This document shows, piece by piece, positions 1-8,891 of a stretch of DNA of 64,000 bases. A program made the translations under genes and the position numbers. This DNA comes from Gammaproteobacteria bacterium (GTDB lineage: Bacteria > Pseudomonadota > Gammaproteobacteria > Pseudomonadales > Halieaceae). Positions within the stretch are counted from its first letter, which is position 1. Every line of letters starts with the position of its first letter. A model generated the notes under the pieces. That model made no database searches. It had not been told where the DNA came from and saw only the letters and a program-made list of their open reading frames with translations. Location: positions 124,001 through 188,000 of the forward strand of contig JANSYN010000007.1 in assembly GCA_024742415.1 (NCBI GenBank), given 5' to 3'.

Positions 1-30
1 AAATTAAAACGATTTTCATGGTTCCTTATC

Positions 31-59
31 TTGACACTACCTGCACATGTGACCATAGT
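31..59 (+). promoter_or_regulatory. Predicted sigma-70 promoter of the dcw cluster
   Basis: A perfect -35 hexamer TTGACA (31-36) is followed by a 17-base spacer and CATAGT (54-59), which matches TATAAT at four positions. The expected transcript start is near 66, just upstream of the MraZ boxes and about 65 bases before mraZ. Placement matches the mraZ promoter known in other gammaproteobacteria. The hexamers are seen directly; activity is inferred. Confidence 0.7.
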
Positions 60-77
60 GTGAAATCGTAGCGAAAA

Positions 78-107
78 GTGGGAAAAGTTGGTTAATAGTG
101 AAAAATA
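78..107 (+). promoter_or_regulatory. MraZ boxes (three 10-bp-spaced direct repeats)
   Basis: Three TGG-type direct repeats recur every 10 bases: TGGGA at 79, TGGTT at 89 and TGAAA at 99. Escherichia coli MraZ binds three TGGGN repeats separated by 5 bases upstream of its own gene, so this is very likely the autoregulatory operator. The boxes decay towards the gene: the first is perfect and the third is weak. They lie just downstream of the predicted transcript start, which suits repression. Confidence 0.65.
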
Positions 108-131
108 GCCAGCTTATGGGAGAGTTCCGCC

Positions 132-590
132 GTGTTCCGTGGGGTTCATAACATCAATATGGATGCGAAAGGGCGCATGGCGATGCCAACCCGCCTGCGT
201 GAGCCCCTGCACGCCCAATGTGAGGGCAAAATTGTCGTCACTATTGATAATCGTTCCTCCTGCCTGGTGATGTTCCCGCTGCCTGAATGGGAAGTGCTGG
301 CTGCCGAGATCCAGGCGCTGCCTTCCATCAAGCCAGCGGTACGTCGTTTCCAGCGGCTCATTCTGGGCTACGCCACGGATCTCGAACTCGATGGTAATGG
401 CAGGATACTCCTGCCTCCGTCCCTGCGCGAGCACGCGCGCCTGGAGAAGAAGGTCAAGCTGGTGGGTTTGGGTAACAAGCTGGAGTTGTGGTCTGAAGAG
501 CTCTGGATGGGCGAGTGTGACCTGGCGTTGAAGGACGCTCTGTCTGAAGAAGATATCCCCGACGAACTGATGTCGTTGACGACGTTTTAG
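132..590 (+). CDS. mraZ: MraZ, transcriptional regulator of the dcw cluster
   Basis: This 152-residue DNA-binding protein is built from two SpoVT/AbrB-like half domains, each carrying the family signature: DAKGR at residues 11-15 and DGNGR at 87-91. MraZ assembles into ring-shaped oligomers that bind repeated TGGGN boxes and control the downstream division and murein genes; such boxes lie 25-50 bases upstream here. The start is a GTG (132) preceded by GGGAG (118-122), and it gives the typical MraZ N-terminus MFRG. The length is normal for the family. It is the first gene of the cluster, 9 bases before rsmH, and is probably autoregulated. Confidence 0.96.
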   Translation: MFRGVHNINMDAKGRMAMPTRLREPLHAQCEGKIVVTIDNRSSCLVMFPLPEWEVLAAEIQALPSIKPAVRRFQRLILGYATDLELDGNGRILLPPSLREHARLEKKVKLVGLGNKLELWSEELWMGECDLALKDALSEEDIPDELMSLTTF

Positions 591-599
591 GCCCTGGGA

Positions 600-1517
600 A
601 TGCATCAAACGGTTCTTTTGCACGAGGCGGTCGACGCGCTGGTCATGCAGCCAGAGGGGTTCTATGTGGATGCCACCTTTGGCCGTGGCGGGCATAGCGC
701 AGCGATGCTGTCGCGGCTAAACGCACAGGGCCGTGTACTGGGTGTCGACAAGGATCCGGCGGCCCGTGAAGCGGCCAGTCGTTTGCAGGCTAGCGAATCC
801 CGTTTTGAGTTTTTCCATGGCTCCTTCGCGGAGTTGCCGGAGCAACTGCAGCGCATGGGGATCGATGCGGTCGACGGAATTTTGCTGGATCTGGGTGTAT
901 CCAGCCCGCAGTTGGATGAAGCGGAGCGAGGCTTCAGTTTTATGCAGGACGGGCCGCTCGATATGCGCATGGATACCACCCGCGGTGAGACGGCTGCCCA
1001 GTGGTTGTCTTATGCCAGTGAGACTGAAATCGCCGCCGTGCTCAAGGACTATGGTGAGGAGCGTTTTTCACGCCGTATTGCAGCTGCGATTACAGCTGCG
1101 CGCGATACCTCGCCGATAGCAACGACCGGCGAACTCGCGCGTCTGGTCAGCGACGCCAACCCGCGTTGGGAAAAACACAAGCATCCGGCAACCCGCGCAT
1201 TCCAGGCGATTCGCATCAAGGTGAACCGCGAGCTGGACGACTTGCAGGCGCTGCTCGACGGCGCGCTGGATATGCTGCACGTCGGTGGGCGACTGGTAGT
1301 CATCAGTTTTCATTCACTGGAGGACCGCCTGGTAAAGCGTTATATGCGCGACATGGCCAGGGGGCGTGACCTGCCGCGGGGCGTGCCGATACGAGACGAA
1401 GATCTCGATCGGCGCATGCGGCTAATCGGCAAGGCGGTCCGTGCCAGTGATGAAGAAGTGCGCGCGAACGTGCGCGCGCGCAGCGCAGTGATGCGCGTCG
1501 CGGAGAAGATCAGCTGA
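600..1517 (+). CDS. rsmH: 16S rRNA (cytosine-1402-N4)-methyltransferase RsmH
   Basis: A 305-residue S-adenosylmethionine-dependent methyltransferase, formerly MraW, which methylates N4 of C1402 in 16S rRNA in the decoding centre. The SAM-binding motif [11 protein letters not shown] lies at residues 23-33 and the family motif [10 protein letters not shown] near residue 100; the C-terminal part has the conserved [10 protein letters not shown] segment. It sits directly after mraZ and overlaps the ftsL start by one base (TGATG), as expected for translational coupling in the dcw operon. Length and start agree with the family. Confidence 0.97.
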   Translation: MHQTVLLHEAVDALVMQPEGFYVDATFGRGGHSAAMLSRLNAQGRVLGVDKDPAAREAASRLQASESRFEFFHGSFAELPEQLQRMGIDAVDGILLDLGVSSPQLDEAERGFSFMQDGPLDMRMDTTRGETAAQWLSYASETEIAAVLKDYGEERFSRRIAAAITAARDTSPIATTGELARLVSDANPRWEKHKHPATRAFQAIRIKVNRELDDLQALLDGALDMLHVGGRLVVISFHSLEDRLVKRYMRDMARGRDLPRGVPIRDEDLDRRMRLIGKAVRASDEEVRANVRARSAVMRVAEKIS

Positions 1518-1858
1518 TGGGCAAGCCGCGTAGGAAGGTGTCAGCCAGGGGGCGTGACAGCAAGCTGGCCCAAGCGCACACAGATGCGCTGGGCCAGCTA
1601 ACCTGGGTTAATGCCGCGCTGCTGGGCCTGATCATGCTGTCGGCGTTCACTGTGATCTATTCAACCCATGCCTGCCGGACGCTGTACGCACAGCTACAAG
1701 TGCTGGAATCGTCCCAGTGGTACCTGCAGGAAGATTACGGGCGCCTGATGCTAGAGCAAAGCACCTGGGCGTCTCACCATCGGGTGGAGAGCGTGGCGCG
1801 TTCCGATCTTGGCATGACGGCACCGGACTTGCAGAACTTCAAGGTGGTTGGTCCATGA
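1517..1858 (+). CDS. ftsL: Cell division protein FtsL
   Basis: A 113-residue bitopic inner-membrane protein of the divisome. A basic cytoplasmic N-terminus is followed by one hydrophobic segment (about residues 30-50) and a periplasmic alpha-helical part expected to form a coiled coil with FtsB. FtsL joins FtsQ and FtsB and activates FtsW/FtsI. The sequence is poorly conserved in this family, so the identification rests on topology, length and position between rsmH and ftsI. The stop overlaps the ftsI start in ATGA. Confidence 0.9.
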   Translation: MGKPRRKVSARGRDSKLAQAHTDALGQLTWVNAALLGLIMLSAFTVIYSTHACRTLYAQLQVLESSQWYLQEDYGRLMLEQSTWASHHRVESVARSDLGMTAPDLQNFKVVGP

Positions 1859-3585
1859 GCAGCGTGCGCCAGCAGCCTGTCGTGCCGCGCTGGCGTTATG
1901 TCGTTGTACTGACCGGGCTGTCTGTACTGGCGCTGCTCGTGATCGGGCGGCTGGTATCCCTGCAGGTGCTGGACGTGGAGCACGGCCGGGAGTTCCTGAA
2001 ATACCAGGGCGACAAGCGCGCCGTGCGAACATCAGAAATCCCGGCCTACCGCGGAGTGATTACCGATCGGCGCGGTGAACCGCTGGCCGTGAGCACCCCG
2101 GTCGTGTCTATCTGGGCGGACCCGCAGATGCTGGTGAACGCTGAACGACTGGACGAACTCGCGCGAGCCCTGGAAATGGATGAGGGCACCTTGCAAGGCC
2201 GGTTGGCGCGTTTTGCTGACAAGCGTTTTATGTATTTGCGCCGCCACGAGACACCTGCGGCGGCGCGCGAGGTGCTCGATCTTGGCGTGCCCGGTGTTTT
2301 TGGCCGCCGCGAGTACCGCAGGTTCTATCCCGCCGGAGAAGTAGCCGCGCAGCTGGTTGGCATCACCAATGTCGATGGCCAGGGTCTCACCGGGCTGGAA
2401 AAGGCCTATGACGAGTGGTTGCAGGGTGTCCCTGGCAAGCGCAAGTACCTGAAATCACTCAATGGCGAGATGGCGCGCGATATCGGCGTGATGCAGCCGG
2501 CTCGTCCCGGCAAGGACTTGCAGCTGAGCATCGACCTGCGTCTGCAGGTTTTACAGCACCGCGAAGTACAGCGCGCGGTGATAGCGCTGGGCGCGAAGTC
2601 CGGCACTGCGGTGACGCTGGACAGTCGCACCGGCGAGGTGCTGGCAATGGTCAACTACCCGGTTTTCAATCCGAACTCCCGCAAGGGTAATGATGCGGCC
2701 GGTATGCGCAATCGCGCACTGACCGACGTCTATGAGCCAGGCTCCACCATGAAGGTACTGACGCTGGTCGCTGCCCTGGAAAGCGGACGCTATACCCCCG
2801 AAACAATGATCGATACCTCGCCGGGCCGCATTCGTGTCGGACGCAAGGTCTATCCGGATCCGCGTAATTATGGGGAGATCACCCTCAGCCGGGTGATCGA
2901 AAAGTCCAGCCAGGTCGGTGTGACCAAGATGGCGCTGGACCTGGGTCACGAGCCAATCTGGGAAGTGTTTAACCGTTTCGGTATCGGCCAGCCGCTGGGA
3001 ACGGGCTTTCCTGGCGAACGCAGCGGCGAATTGCCCAATCGCACGCGATGGCACGCTACAGAAAAAGTCTCGCTGGCCTTTGGCTATGGCATTACGGCAA
3101 CACCCTTGCAGTTGGCCAGCGCCTACAGCGCGCTGGCCAACCAGGGCGTGCAGATGCCAGTTTCATTGCTGGCCCTGCAGGGTGAGACCCCCGAGGGTCA
3201 CCGCCTGATCAGTCCGGAGATCGCTGCCCAGGTGCTGAAAGTCCTCGAGGCCGTTACCGGCGAGCATGGAACTGCCAGGAAAGCCCAGGTGCCAGGCTAT
3301 ACCGTTGGTGGCAAAACCGGAACCGTGCACAAGGTGGGCCCGCAAGGGTACCAGGATGACAAGTACATCGCCTTCTTCGCTGGCGTGGCACCAGCGGATG
3401 ACCCACGCATCGTGACGGTTGTGGTCATTAACGAACCCCAGGGTGAAAGCTACGGCGGTGGCTCGGCGGCCGCGCCGGTCTTCTCAGCGGTTACCGAGGG
3501 TGCGCTGCGTTTGTTGAACATTGCGCCCACGCAAATCAGTGACGCTGAGCAGGCCGGCAAGGCGGCTCGCGAGGGCGCAGCATGA
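1855..3585 (+). CDS. ftsI: Peptidoglycan DD-transpeptidase FtsI (PBP3)
   Basis: A 576-residue septal class B penicillin-binding protein. It has one N-terminal transmembrane anchor (about residues 14-34), a dimerisation/pedestal region and a transpeptidase domain with the catalytic STMK (serine at 297) and KTG (487-489). It cross-links septal peptidoglycan with FtsW and is a beta-lactam target. The start chosen is the ATG overlapping the ftsL stop; an in-frame start 138 bases upstream would add residues without homology inside ftsL. Odd: the second active-site motif, normally S-x-N, reads S-S-Q at residues 351-353. Its stop overlaps the murE start. Confidence 0.96.
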   Translation: MSSVRQQPVVPRWRYVVVLTGLSVLALLVIGRLVSLQVLDVEHGREFLKYQGDKRAVRTSEIPAYRGVITDRRGEPLAVSTPVVSIWADPQMLVNAERLDELARALEMDEGTLQGRLARFADKRFMYLRRHETPAAAREVLDLGVPGVFGRREYRRFYPAGEVAAQLVGITNVDGQGLTGLEKAYDEWLQGVPGKRKYLKSLNGEMARDIGVMQPARPGKDLQLSIDLRLQVLQHREVQRAVIALGAKSGTAVTLDSRTGEVLAMVNYPVFNPNSRKGNDAAGMRNRALTDVYEPGSTMKVLTLVAALESGRYTPETMIDTSPGRIRVGRKVYPDPRNYGEITLSRVIEKSSQVGVTKMALDLGHEPIWEVFNRFGIGQPLGTGFPGERSGELPNRTRWHATEKVSLAFGYGITATPLQLASAYSALANQGVQMPVSLLALQGETPEGHRLISPEIAAQVLKVLEAVTGEHGTARKAQVPGYTVGGKTGTVHKVGPQGYQDDKYIAFFAGVAPADDPRIVTVVVINEPQGESYGGGSAAAPVFSAVTEGALRLLNIAPTQISDAEQAGKAAREGAA

Positions 3586-5075
3586 TGCTGGCGGCGGCCC
3601 AGGAGTCGGTGCAGCCCATGCGGTTGCCTGAGTTGTTGCAAAGCGATGCGGCCGAGCTGGAAGGGGTCGTCGTGTCCGGCATGCAGCTTGATAGCCGTAA
3701 GGTGATGCCCGGGGATGTGTTCCTGGCCATGCCCGGTGAGCAGCACGACGGGCGCCAGTTTATCGAGCAGGCCGTTGCCAACGGCGCAGCGGCGGTGTTG
3801 GCCGAGGCGCCTGTTGCCGGATTTGTCGATGCCGTGCATGTCCCGCTGGTGGAAATACCCGAGTTAAGGGCCGAGGCCGGATTTCTCGCCTCGCGTTTTT
3901 ACCGCGATCCGTCACAGTCCATGCATGTGGTGGGAATCACCGGAACCAATGGCAAGACTACGACCAGCAGGCTGTTTGCCCAGCTGGCCCGCGCATGTGA
4001 CCTGCGCTGCGGTGTGATCGGCACACTGGGTGCAAGCCTCAATGATGAAGTGAGCGAGTCCACCAATACCACGCCCGATGCCATCGCCCTGCAGCAGCAG
4101 TTGGCACACTGGCATGGCCAGGGTGTGCCTGCGGTGGGTATGGAAGTTTCCTCGCATGCGCTGGTCCAGGGGCGCGTCAATGGGGTGACTTTTGAGACGG
4201 CTGTCTATACCAACCTGTCGCATGATCACCTGGACTATCACGGCTCCATGGCGAATTATGCTCGGGCCAAGATGCGCCTGTTTGCCATGCAGGGTTTGCG
4301 CAATGCCATTATCAACGTGGATGACGATATGGCCGCGCTGATTGCTGCCGGCGTCAGCGAAGGTGTACAGATACTGACTTACTCTGCAAGTGGCGCCGGT
4401 GCCGACATCAGGGTTGTGGATGCGATGTTTCACGCCGGCGGGGTGCGCGCCCGGCTGCAAACGCCCTGGGGCGAGGGGGCGTTCGACAGCCCGTTCCCCG
4501 GCAGGTTTAACCTGGCCAATCTGGCGGCCGCGGTGGCGGCGCTGGTGCTGGCGGGGCAGGATCTTACCGCGGTGCTTGCCGCTGTGCCGCGCCTGCAACC
4601 CATCAGCGGTCGTATGCAGAGCATTCCCAATGATCTGGGCATTCAGGTCGTGGTCGACTATGCGCACACACCTGACGCCCTGGCGCAGGCGTTGCAGGCT
4701 TTGCGCCCACACGTTGCTGGCCGGCTCATTACCGTATTTGGCTGCGGCGGCGACAGGGACAGGGAGAAGCGACAGCTCATGGGTCGGGTTGCCACTACCC
4801 ATTCTGATTGCGTGATTATCACCAGCGACAACCCGCGTAGCGAGGATCCGCAGGCTATCCTGCGCGATGTCGCGGCCGGCTGTGTGGGCGATTTTGCGAC
4901 CGAGGTCGATCGTGCTACGGCGATTGCGCTGGCGATTGAGCAGGCCGCTGCCGGCGATTGTGTGCTGGTTGCCGGCAAAGGTCACGAACCCTATCAACTG
5001 GTCGACGGGGTGCGCATGCATTTCAGTGATGTGGAACAGGCCAGCGCTGCGCTGGCCAGGAGGCGGTCTTTATGA
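3582..5075 (+). CDS. murE: UDP-MurNAc-L-Ala-D-Glu:meso-DAP ligase MurE
   Basis: A 497-residue cytoplasmic Mur ligase that adds meso-diaminopimelate to UDP-MurNAc dipeptide using ATP. The ATP-binding loop GTNGKTT is at residues 121-127. The motif DNPR in the C-terminal domain is the recognised signature for diaminopimelate (rather than lysine) selection and indicates ordinary Gram-negative murein. The gene overlaps both ftsI and murF by ATGA junctions. Length is normal for the family. Confidence 0.97.
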   Translation: MMLAAAQESVQPMRLPELLQSDAAELEGVVVSGMQLDSRKVMPGDVFLAMPGEQHDGRQFIEQAVANGAAAVLAEAPVAGFVDAVHVPLVEIPELRAEAGFLASRFYRDPSQSMHVVGITGTNGKTTTSRLFAQLARACDLRCGVIGTLGASLNDEVSESTNTTPDAIALQQQLAHWHGQGVPAVGMEVSSHALVQGRVNGVTFETAVYTNLSHDHLDYHGSMANYARAKMRLFAMQGLRNAIINVDDDMAALIAAGVSEGVQILTYSASGAGADIRVVDAMFHAGGVRARLQTPWGEGAFDSPFPGRFNLANLAAAVAALVLAGQDLTAVLAAVPRLQPISGRMQSIPNDLGIQVVVDYAHTPDALAQALQALRPHVAGRLITVFGCGGDRDREKRQLMGRVATTHSDCVIITSDNPRSEDPQAILRDVAAGCVGDFATEVDRATAIALAIEQAAAGDCVLVAGKGHEPYQLVDGVRMHFSDVEQASAALARRRSL

Positions 5076-6445
5076 TGCGCCAATTCCGCCTGGCTGAGCT
5101 TGCGGCACCGCTTGATGCGCGCCTGCTGGGCAGTGATCAGTCCTTTGCGCGCGTGAGCACGGATTCGCGGACGCTGCAGGCCGGCGACCTGTTCGTCGCA
5201 CTGGTTGGAGACAGGTTCAACGGGCACGACTACCTGCCACAGGTGCAGGCCGGACACGCTGCCGGTGCGCTGGTCAGCCAACCGTTTGACGGCGATATCG
5301 CGCAGCTGCAGGTTGCCGATACCTTGACCGCATTGGGCCGGCTCGGTGCCTACAACCGCAGCTTCTACCATGGGCCGCTGGTCGGGATTACCGGAAGCAG
5401 TGGTAAGACCTCGGTCAAGAACATGGTCAGGGCGGTGCTGGAGCAGGCGGGCAACACGTTGGCTACCGAGGGCAACTTCAACAACGAAATCGGCGTACCG
5501 TTGACGTTGCTGCGGCTGCACCCCGAGGTTGACTATGCGGTTGTAGAGATGGGCGCCGGGCGCATTGGCGATATTGCCTGGCTGAGGGAGCTGGGTCGAC
5601 CGACGATTTCCGTGCTGGTGAATGCCGGCCCCGCTCATCTTGAAACGTTCGGCACGATTGACGACGTCGCCCAGGGCAAGGGTGAAATCTTTGATGGTTT
5701 GGGAGCGGGTGATTACGCTGTCATCAATGCCGATCAACGCTGGGCAGCGCAATGGCGCAAGCGTGCCGGCCAGGCCAATATCCTCGACTTCGGCTTACAC
5801 AATGCCGCTGCCATCAGTGCCTCTAATATCAGCGTTCGCGGCTCGCAGGGCGTCAGTTTTACGGCATCGACCCCGGAGGGTGAGATTGCCATTCGGCTTG
5901 GTCTGCCCGGTCAACACAATGTGGCCAATGCGCTGGCAGCAATTGCTGCGGGCCTGGCCTGTGGCTTGCACCTGACCCAGATTCGCGATGGCCTCGAATC
6001 GCTGCAACCCGTTGCCGGCCGCTTGCGGTCGTTGCGCACGCCAGCCGGCTCTACGGTGATCGATGACTGCTATAACGCCAATCCCGGCTCCGTGCGAGCA
6101 GCGATTGAAGTGCTGGCAAGTTGTGACGGCCGGCGCACGCTCATTCTGGGTGCGATGCTGGAACTGGGTGACGACAGCGTTGCCATGCATCGTGAGATCG
6201 GGCGCTATGCCGCAGAGCTTGGCCTGGACGGTTTTTGGGGGGTGGGCCAGGAGCTGCAACCTGCCGTTGAGGCCTTCGGCTCCGGCGGACAATTTTTCGC
6301 GGATCGCCAGGCTGCGGTTGACGCCGTGCCGGCGTCGTTTGGTGAGCATGACACCGTGTTGGTGAAAGGCTCGCGCAGCTCGAAGATGGAACAGGTGCTG
6401 CAGGCAATGACGGCAGCGGGTGAGCAGGGAGAACCGCCATGCTGA
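5072..6445 (+). CDS. murF: UDP-MurNAc-tripeptide:D-Ala-D-Ala ligase MurF
   Basis: A 457-residue cytoplasmic ligase that completes the UDP-MurNAc-pentapeptide by adding D-Ala-D-Ala. The Mur-ligase ATP loop appears as [12 protein letters not shown] near residue 106, and the central domain carries the conserved [19 protein letters not shown] segment. It begins inside the murE stop (ATGA) and its last codons overlap the start of mraY by 7 bases. It uses the D-Ala-D-Ala made by DdlB, which is encoded in the same operon. Confidence 0.97.
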   Translation: MMRQFRLAELAAPLDARLLGSDQSFARVSTDSRTLQAGDLFVALVGDRFNGHDYLPQVQAGHAAGALVSQPFDGDIAQLQVADTLTALGRLGAYNRSFYHGPLVGITGSSGKTSVKNMVRAVLEQAGNTLATEGNFNNEIGVPLTLLRLHPEVDYAVVEMGAGRIGDIAWLRELGRPTISVLVNAGPAHLETFGTIDDVAQGKGEIFDGLGAGDYAVINADQRWAAQWRKRAGQANILDFGLHNAAAISASNISVRGSQGVSFTASTPEGEIAIRLGLPGQHNVANALAAIAAGLACGLHLTQIRDGLESLQPVAGRLRSLRTPAGSTVIDDCYNANPGSVRAAIEVLASCDGRRTLILGAMLELGDDSVAMHREIGRYAAELGLDGFWGVGQELQPAVEAFGSGGQFFADRQAAVDAVPASFGEHDTVLVKGSRSSKMEQVLQAMTAAGEQGEPPC

Positions 6446-7521
6446 TGATTCTTGCCGAGTTTCTCGAGCGCTTTGAAAGCAACTTCAGTGTCTTTCAGTA
6501 TCTGACGTTGCGCGGCATTCTGGCCGCTGGTACTGCGCTGGCGATATCCATGCTGGTGGGCCCCGCGATGATACGCCGCCTGAATTTTTACCAGGTGGGG
6601 CAGGCGGTCCGCGGCGATGGCCCTGAATCGCACCTGAGCAAAACCGGCACGCCAACGATGGGCGGTGCGTTGATCCTGGTAGCGATTGCCGCCTCGAGCT
6701 TACTCTGGGGAGATCTGCGCAATCCCTACCTGTGGATCGCGCTGCTAGTAACGCTGGCCTTTGGCGCCGTGGGCTGGGTTGATGACTACCGTAAAGTCGT
6801 CGAGCGCGATTCACGTGGCCTGCCCGCGCGCTGGAAGTACTTCTGGCAATCGGTTGCAGGACTGGCTGCAGCGCTGTACCTGTATCTGGCTTTCGATACG
6901 CCGGTGACCACTGAGCTTTATGTTCCGTTTTTCAAGGATTTTGCCTGGTCTATGGGCCCACTGTTCATTGTGCTGGCCTACTTTGTCATCGTGGGTGCCA
7001 GTAATGCGGTAAATCTCACCGACGGCCTGGATGGGCTGGCGATACTGCCCACTGTGCTCGTGGGCACGGCCCTGGGCATCATTGCGTACCTCACCGGCCG
7101 CGTCGACTTTGCCGATTACCTGCATATCCCCTACGTGGCGGGCAGCGGTGAGCTTGCCGTTTTTTGTGGCAGCATTGCCGGCGCGGGGCTTGGCTTTTTG
7201 TGGTTCAACACGTATCCAGCCCAGGTGTTTATGGGCGATGTAGGTGCGCTGGCGCTCGGTGCTGCCCTGGGTACGGTGGCGGTCATCACGCGCCATGAAA
7301 TCGTGTTCTTTATTATGGGCGGAATCTTTGTGCTAGAAACGGTGTCAGTCATCATGCAGGTGGTGTCTTTCAAGCTAACCGGCAAGCGTATTTTTCGTAT
7401 GGCGCCCATTCACCATCACTTTGAGTTAAAGGGTTGGCCTGAGCCGCGCGTCATTGTCAGGTTCTGGATCATTACCGTAATGCTGGTTCTTTTCGGACTG
7501 GCAACGTTGAAGTTGCGATAG
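6439..7521 (+). CDS. mraY: Phospho-MurNAc-pentapeptide transferase MraY
   Basis: A 360-residue polytopic inner-membrane enzyme that transfers phospho-MurNAc-pentapeptide to undecaprenyl phosphate to make lipid I. The sequence has about ten hydrophobic segments, the aspartate motif GWVDDYRKV near residue 113, the [10 protein letters not shown] motif near residue 190, and the C-terminal histidine motif MAPIHHHFE. All catalytic signatures are present. The start overlaps murF by 7 bases; a second in-frame ATG two codons later is equally possible. Confidence 0.97.
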   Translation: MLMILAEFLERFESNFSVFQYLTLRGILAAGTALAISMLVGPAMIRRLNFYQVGQAVRGDGPESHLSKTGTPTMGGALILVAIAASSLLWGDLRNPYLWIALLVTLAFGAVGWVDDYRKVVERDSRGLPARWKYFWQSVAGLAAALYLYLAFDTPVTTELYVPFFKDFAWSMGPLFIVLAYFVIVGASNAVNLTDGLDGLAILPTVLVGTALGIIAYLTGRVDFADYLHIPYVAGSGELAVFCGSIAGAGLGFLWFNTYPAQVFMGDVGALALGAALGTVAVITRHEIVFFIMGGIFVLETVSVIMQVVSFKLTGKRIFRMAPIHHHFELKGWPEPRVIVRFWIITVMLVLFGLATLKLR

Positions 7522-7526
7522 GCAGA

Positions 7527-8891
7527 ATGTTAGTGGCAACAGATTTGATAGCCAGTACAGATAACCGGGTCGTTGTGGGCCTGGGCGCAACGGGTGTGTC
7601 CTGCGCGCGGCATCTGTACCGCGCGGGCCTGAAGTTCAGCGTGGTTGATACGCGCAGGAACCCGCCGGGATTGGCGGCGTTGCAACAGGAGATGCCGGAC
7701 GTCGCAGTGTTTGCCGGCGATTACCCACAGGAGCTGATTACCGGTGCTTCAGAACTGGTGGTTAGCCCGGGCGTGGCGCTCGATACGCCGCTGGTCGAAA
7801 CCGCGCGGACGGCTGGCGTGCCGGTGATCGGTGATATCGATATCTTCGTGCGTGAAGCGCAGGCGCCAGTGGTGGGTATCACCGGCTCCAACGCGAAATC
7901 CACGGTGACCGAACTGGTGGGGCAGATGGCAACAGACGCCGGGTTGAACGCTGGCGTGGGTGGAAATCTGGGCCCGCCGGCCCTGGACCTGCTCAGCCCG
8001 GCACGCGATATCTATGTATTGGAGCTGTCCAGCTTTCAGTTGGAGCGCGCCGACAATCTCGATCTGGCGGTGGCAACTGTACTTAACGTCAGTGCCGACC
8101 ACCTGGATCGCCACAAGACGATGGTTGCGTATCATCAGGCCAAGCACCGTATTTTCCGCGGCTGCAGGGCCGCTGTTGTCAACGCGGGCGATGCCCTGAC
8201 CACGCCGTTGGTGCCACCGGATGTAGAAATCGTCTCCTGGCGTATGAGTGAGCCCCAGCTGGGTGGCTTTGGTTTGCGCATGCTGGAGGGGCAAGAGCAT
8301 CTCTGTCGCGGTTTCGAGAGCATTATGCCGGTAGCTGAACTGGCCATGGCCGGGCGCCACAACGTGGCCAATGCGCTTGCGGCACTGGCGCTGGGCAACT
8401 GTGTCGGACTGCCGGTTGCCAGTATGGTGCAGACGCTGCGGCGTTTTTCCGGTTTGCCGCATCGTTGCCAGTGGGTAGGCGAAGTGCAGGGCGTGAGTTT
8501 TGTCAACGATTCCAAGGGAACCAACGTAGGCGCGACCCGGGCGGCGCTGGCAGGGCTGGGCGCACAGCGCAACATTGTTCTGATCGCGGGCGGCCAGGGC
8601 AAGGGCGCCGACTTTGCGCCGCTCAAGAGCGTGGTGGGTCTGCACTGCAAGGCCGTGGTGCTCATCGGTGAGGACGCGCCGTTGCTGCAAGAGGCCCTGG
8701 CCGGGGCTGCGCCGGTAGAGCGCGCAGCGTCCATGCAGGAGGCCGTAATGGCGGCCGCCGCGCTGGCGGGGTCGGGCGACACTGTCTTGCTGTCACCGGC
8801 GTGTGCGAGCTTTGATATGTTTTCAGGATATGAGCAGCGCGGAGACGTGTTCTGCGCCGCGGTGCGCGCACTGGCCGGAGGTACTCGATGA
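7527..8891 (+). CDS. murD: UDP-MurNAc-L-Ala:D-Glu ligase MurD
   Basis: A 454-residue cytoplasmic ligase that adds D-glutamate to UDP-MurNAc-L-alanine. The N-terminal Rossmann-like segment begins VVVGLGATGVSCARHL. The ATP loop reads GITGSNAKSTVT, with alanine where most Mur ligases have the second glycine (NGKST). The C-terminal domain shows the conserved FVNDSKGTNVGAT segment. It is 5 bases after mraY and overlaps ftsW by ATGA. The N-terminal start is slightly long; the first ATG after mraY was kept. Confidence 0.96.
   Translation: MLVATDLIASTDNRVVVGLGATGVSCARHLYRAGLKFSVVDTRRNPPGLAALQQEMPDVAVFAGDYPQELITGASELVVSPGVALDTPLVETARTAGVPVIGDIDIFVREAQAPVVGITGSNAKSTVTELVGQMATDAGLNAGVGGNLGPPALDLLSPARDIYVLELSSFQLERADNLDLAVATVLNVSADHLDRHKTMVAYHQAKHRIFRGCRAAVVNAGDALTTPLVPPDVEIVSWRMSEPQLGGFGLRMLEGQEHLCRGFESIMPVAELAMAGRHNVANALAALALGNCVGLPVASMVQTLRRFSGLPHRCQWVGEVQGVSFVNDSKGTNVGATRAALAGLGAQRNIVLIAGGQGKGADFAPLKSVVGLHCKAVVLIGEDAPLLQEALAGAAPVERAASMQEAVMAAAALAGSGDTVLLSPACASFDMFSGYEQRGDVFCAAVRALAGGTR

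Noticed and set aside
3912-5021. A 369-codon frame antisense to murE
   Set aside because: Shadow of a conserved gene in GC-rich DNA, without motif or ribosome binding site.
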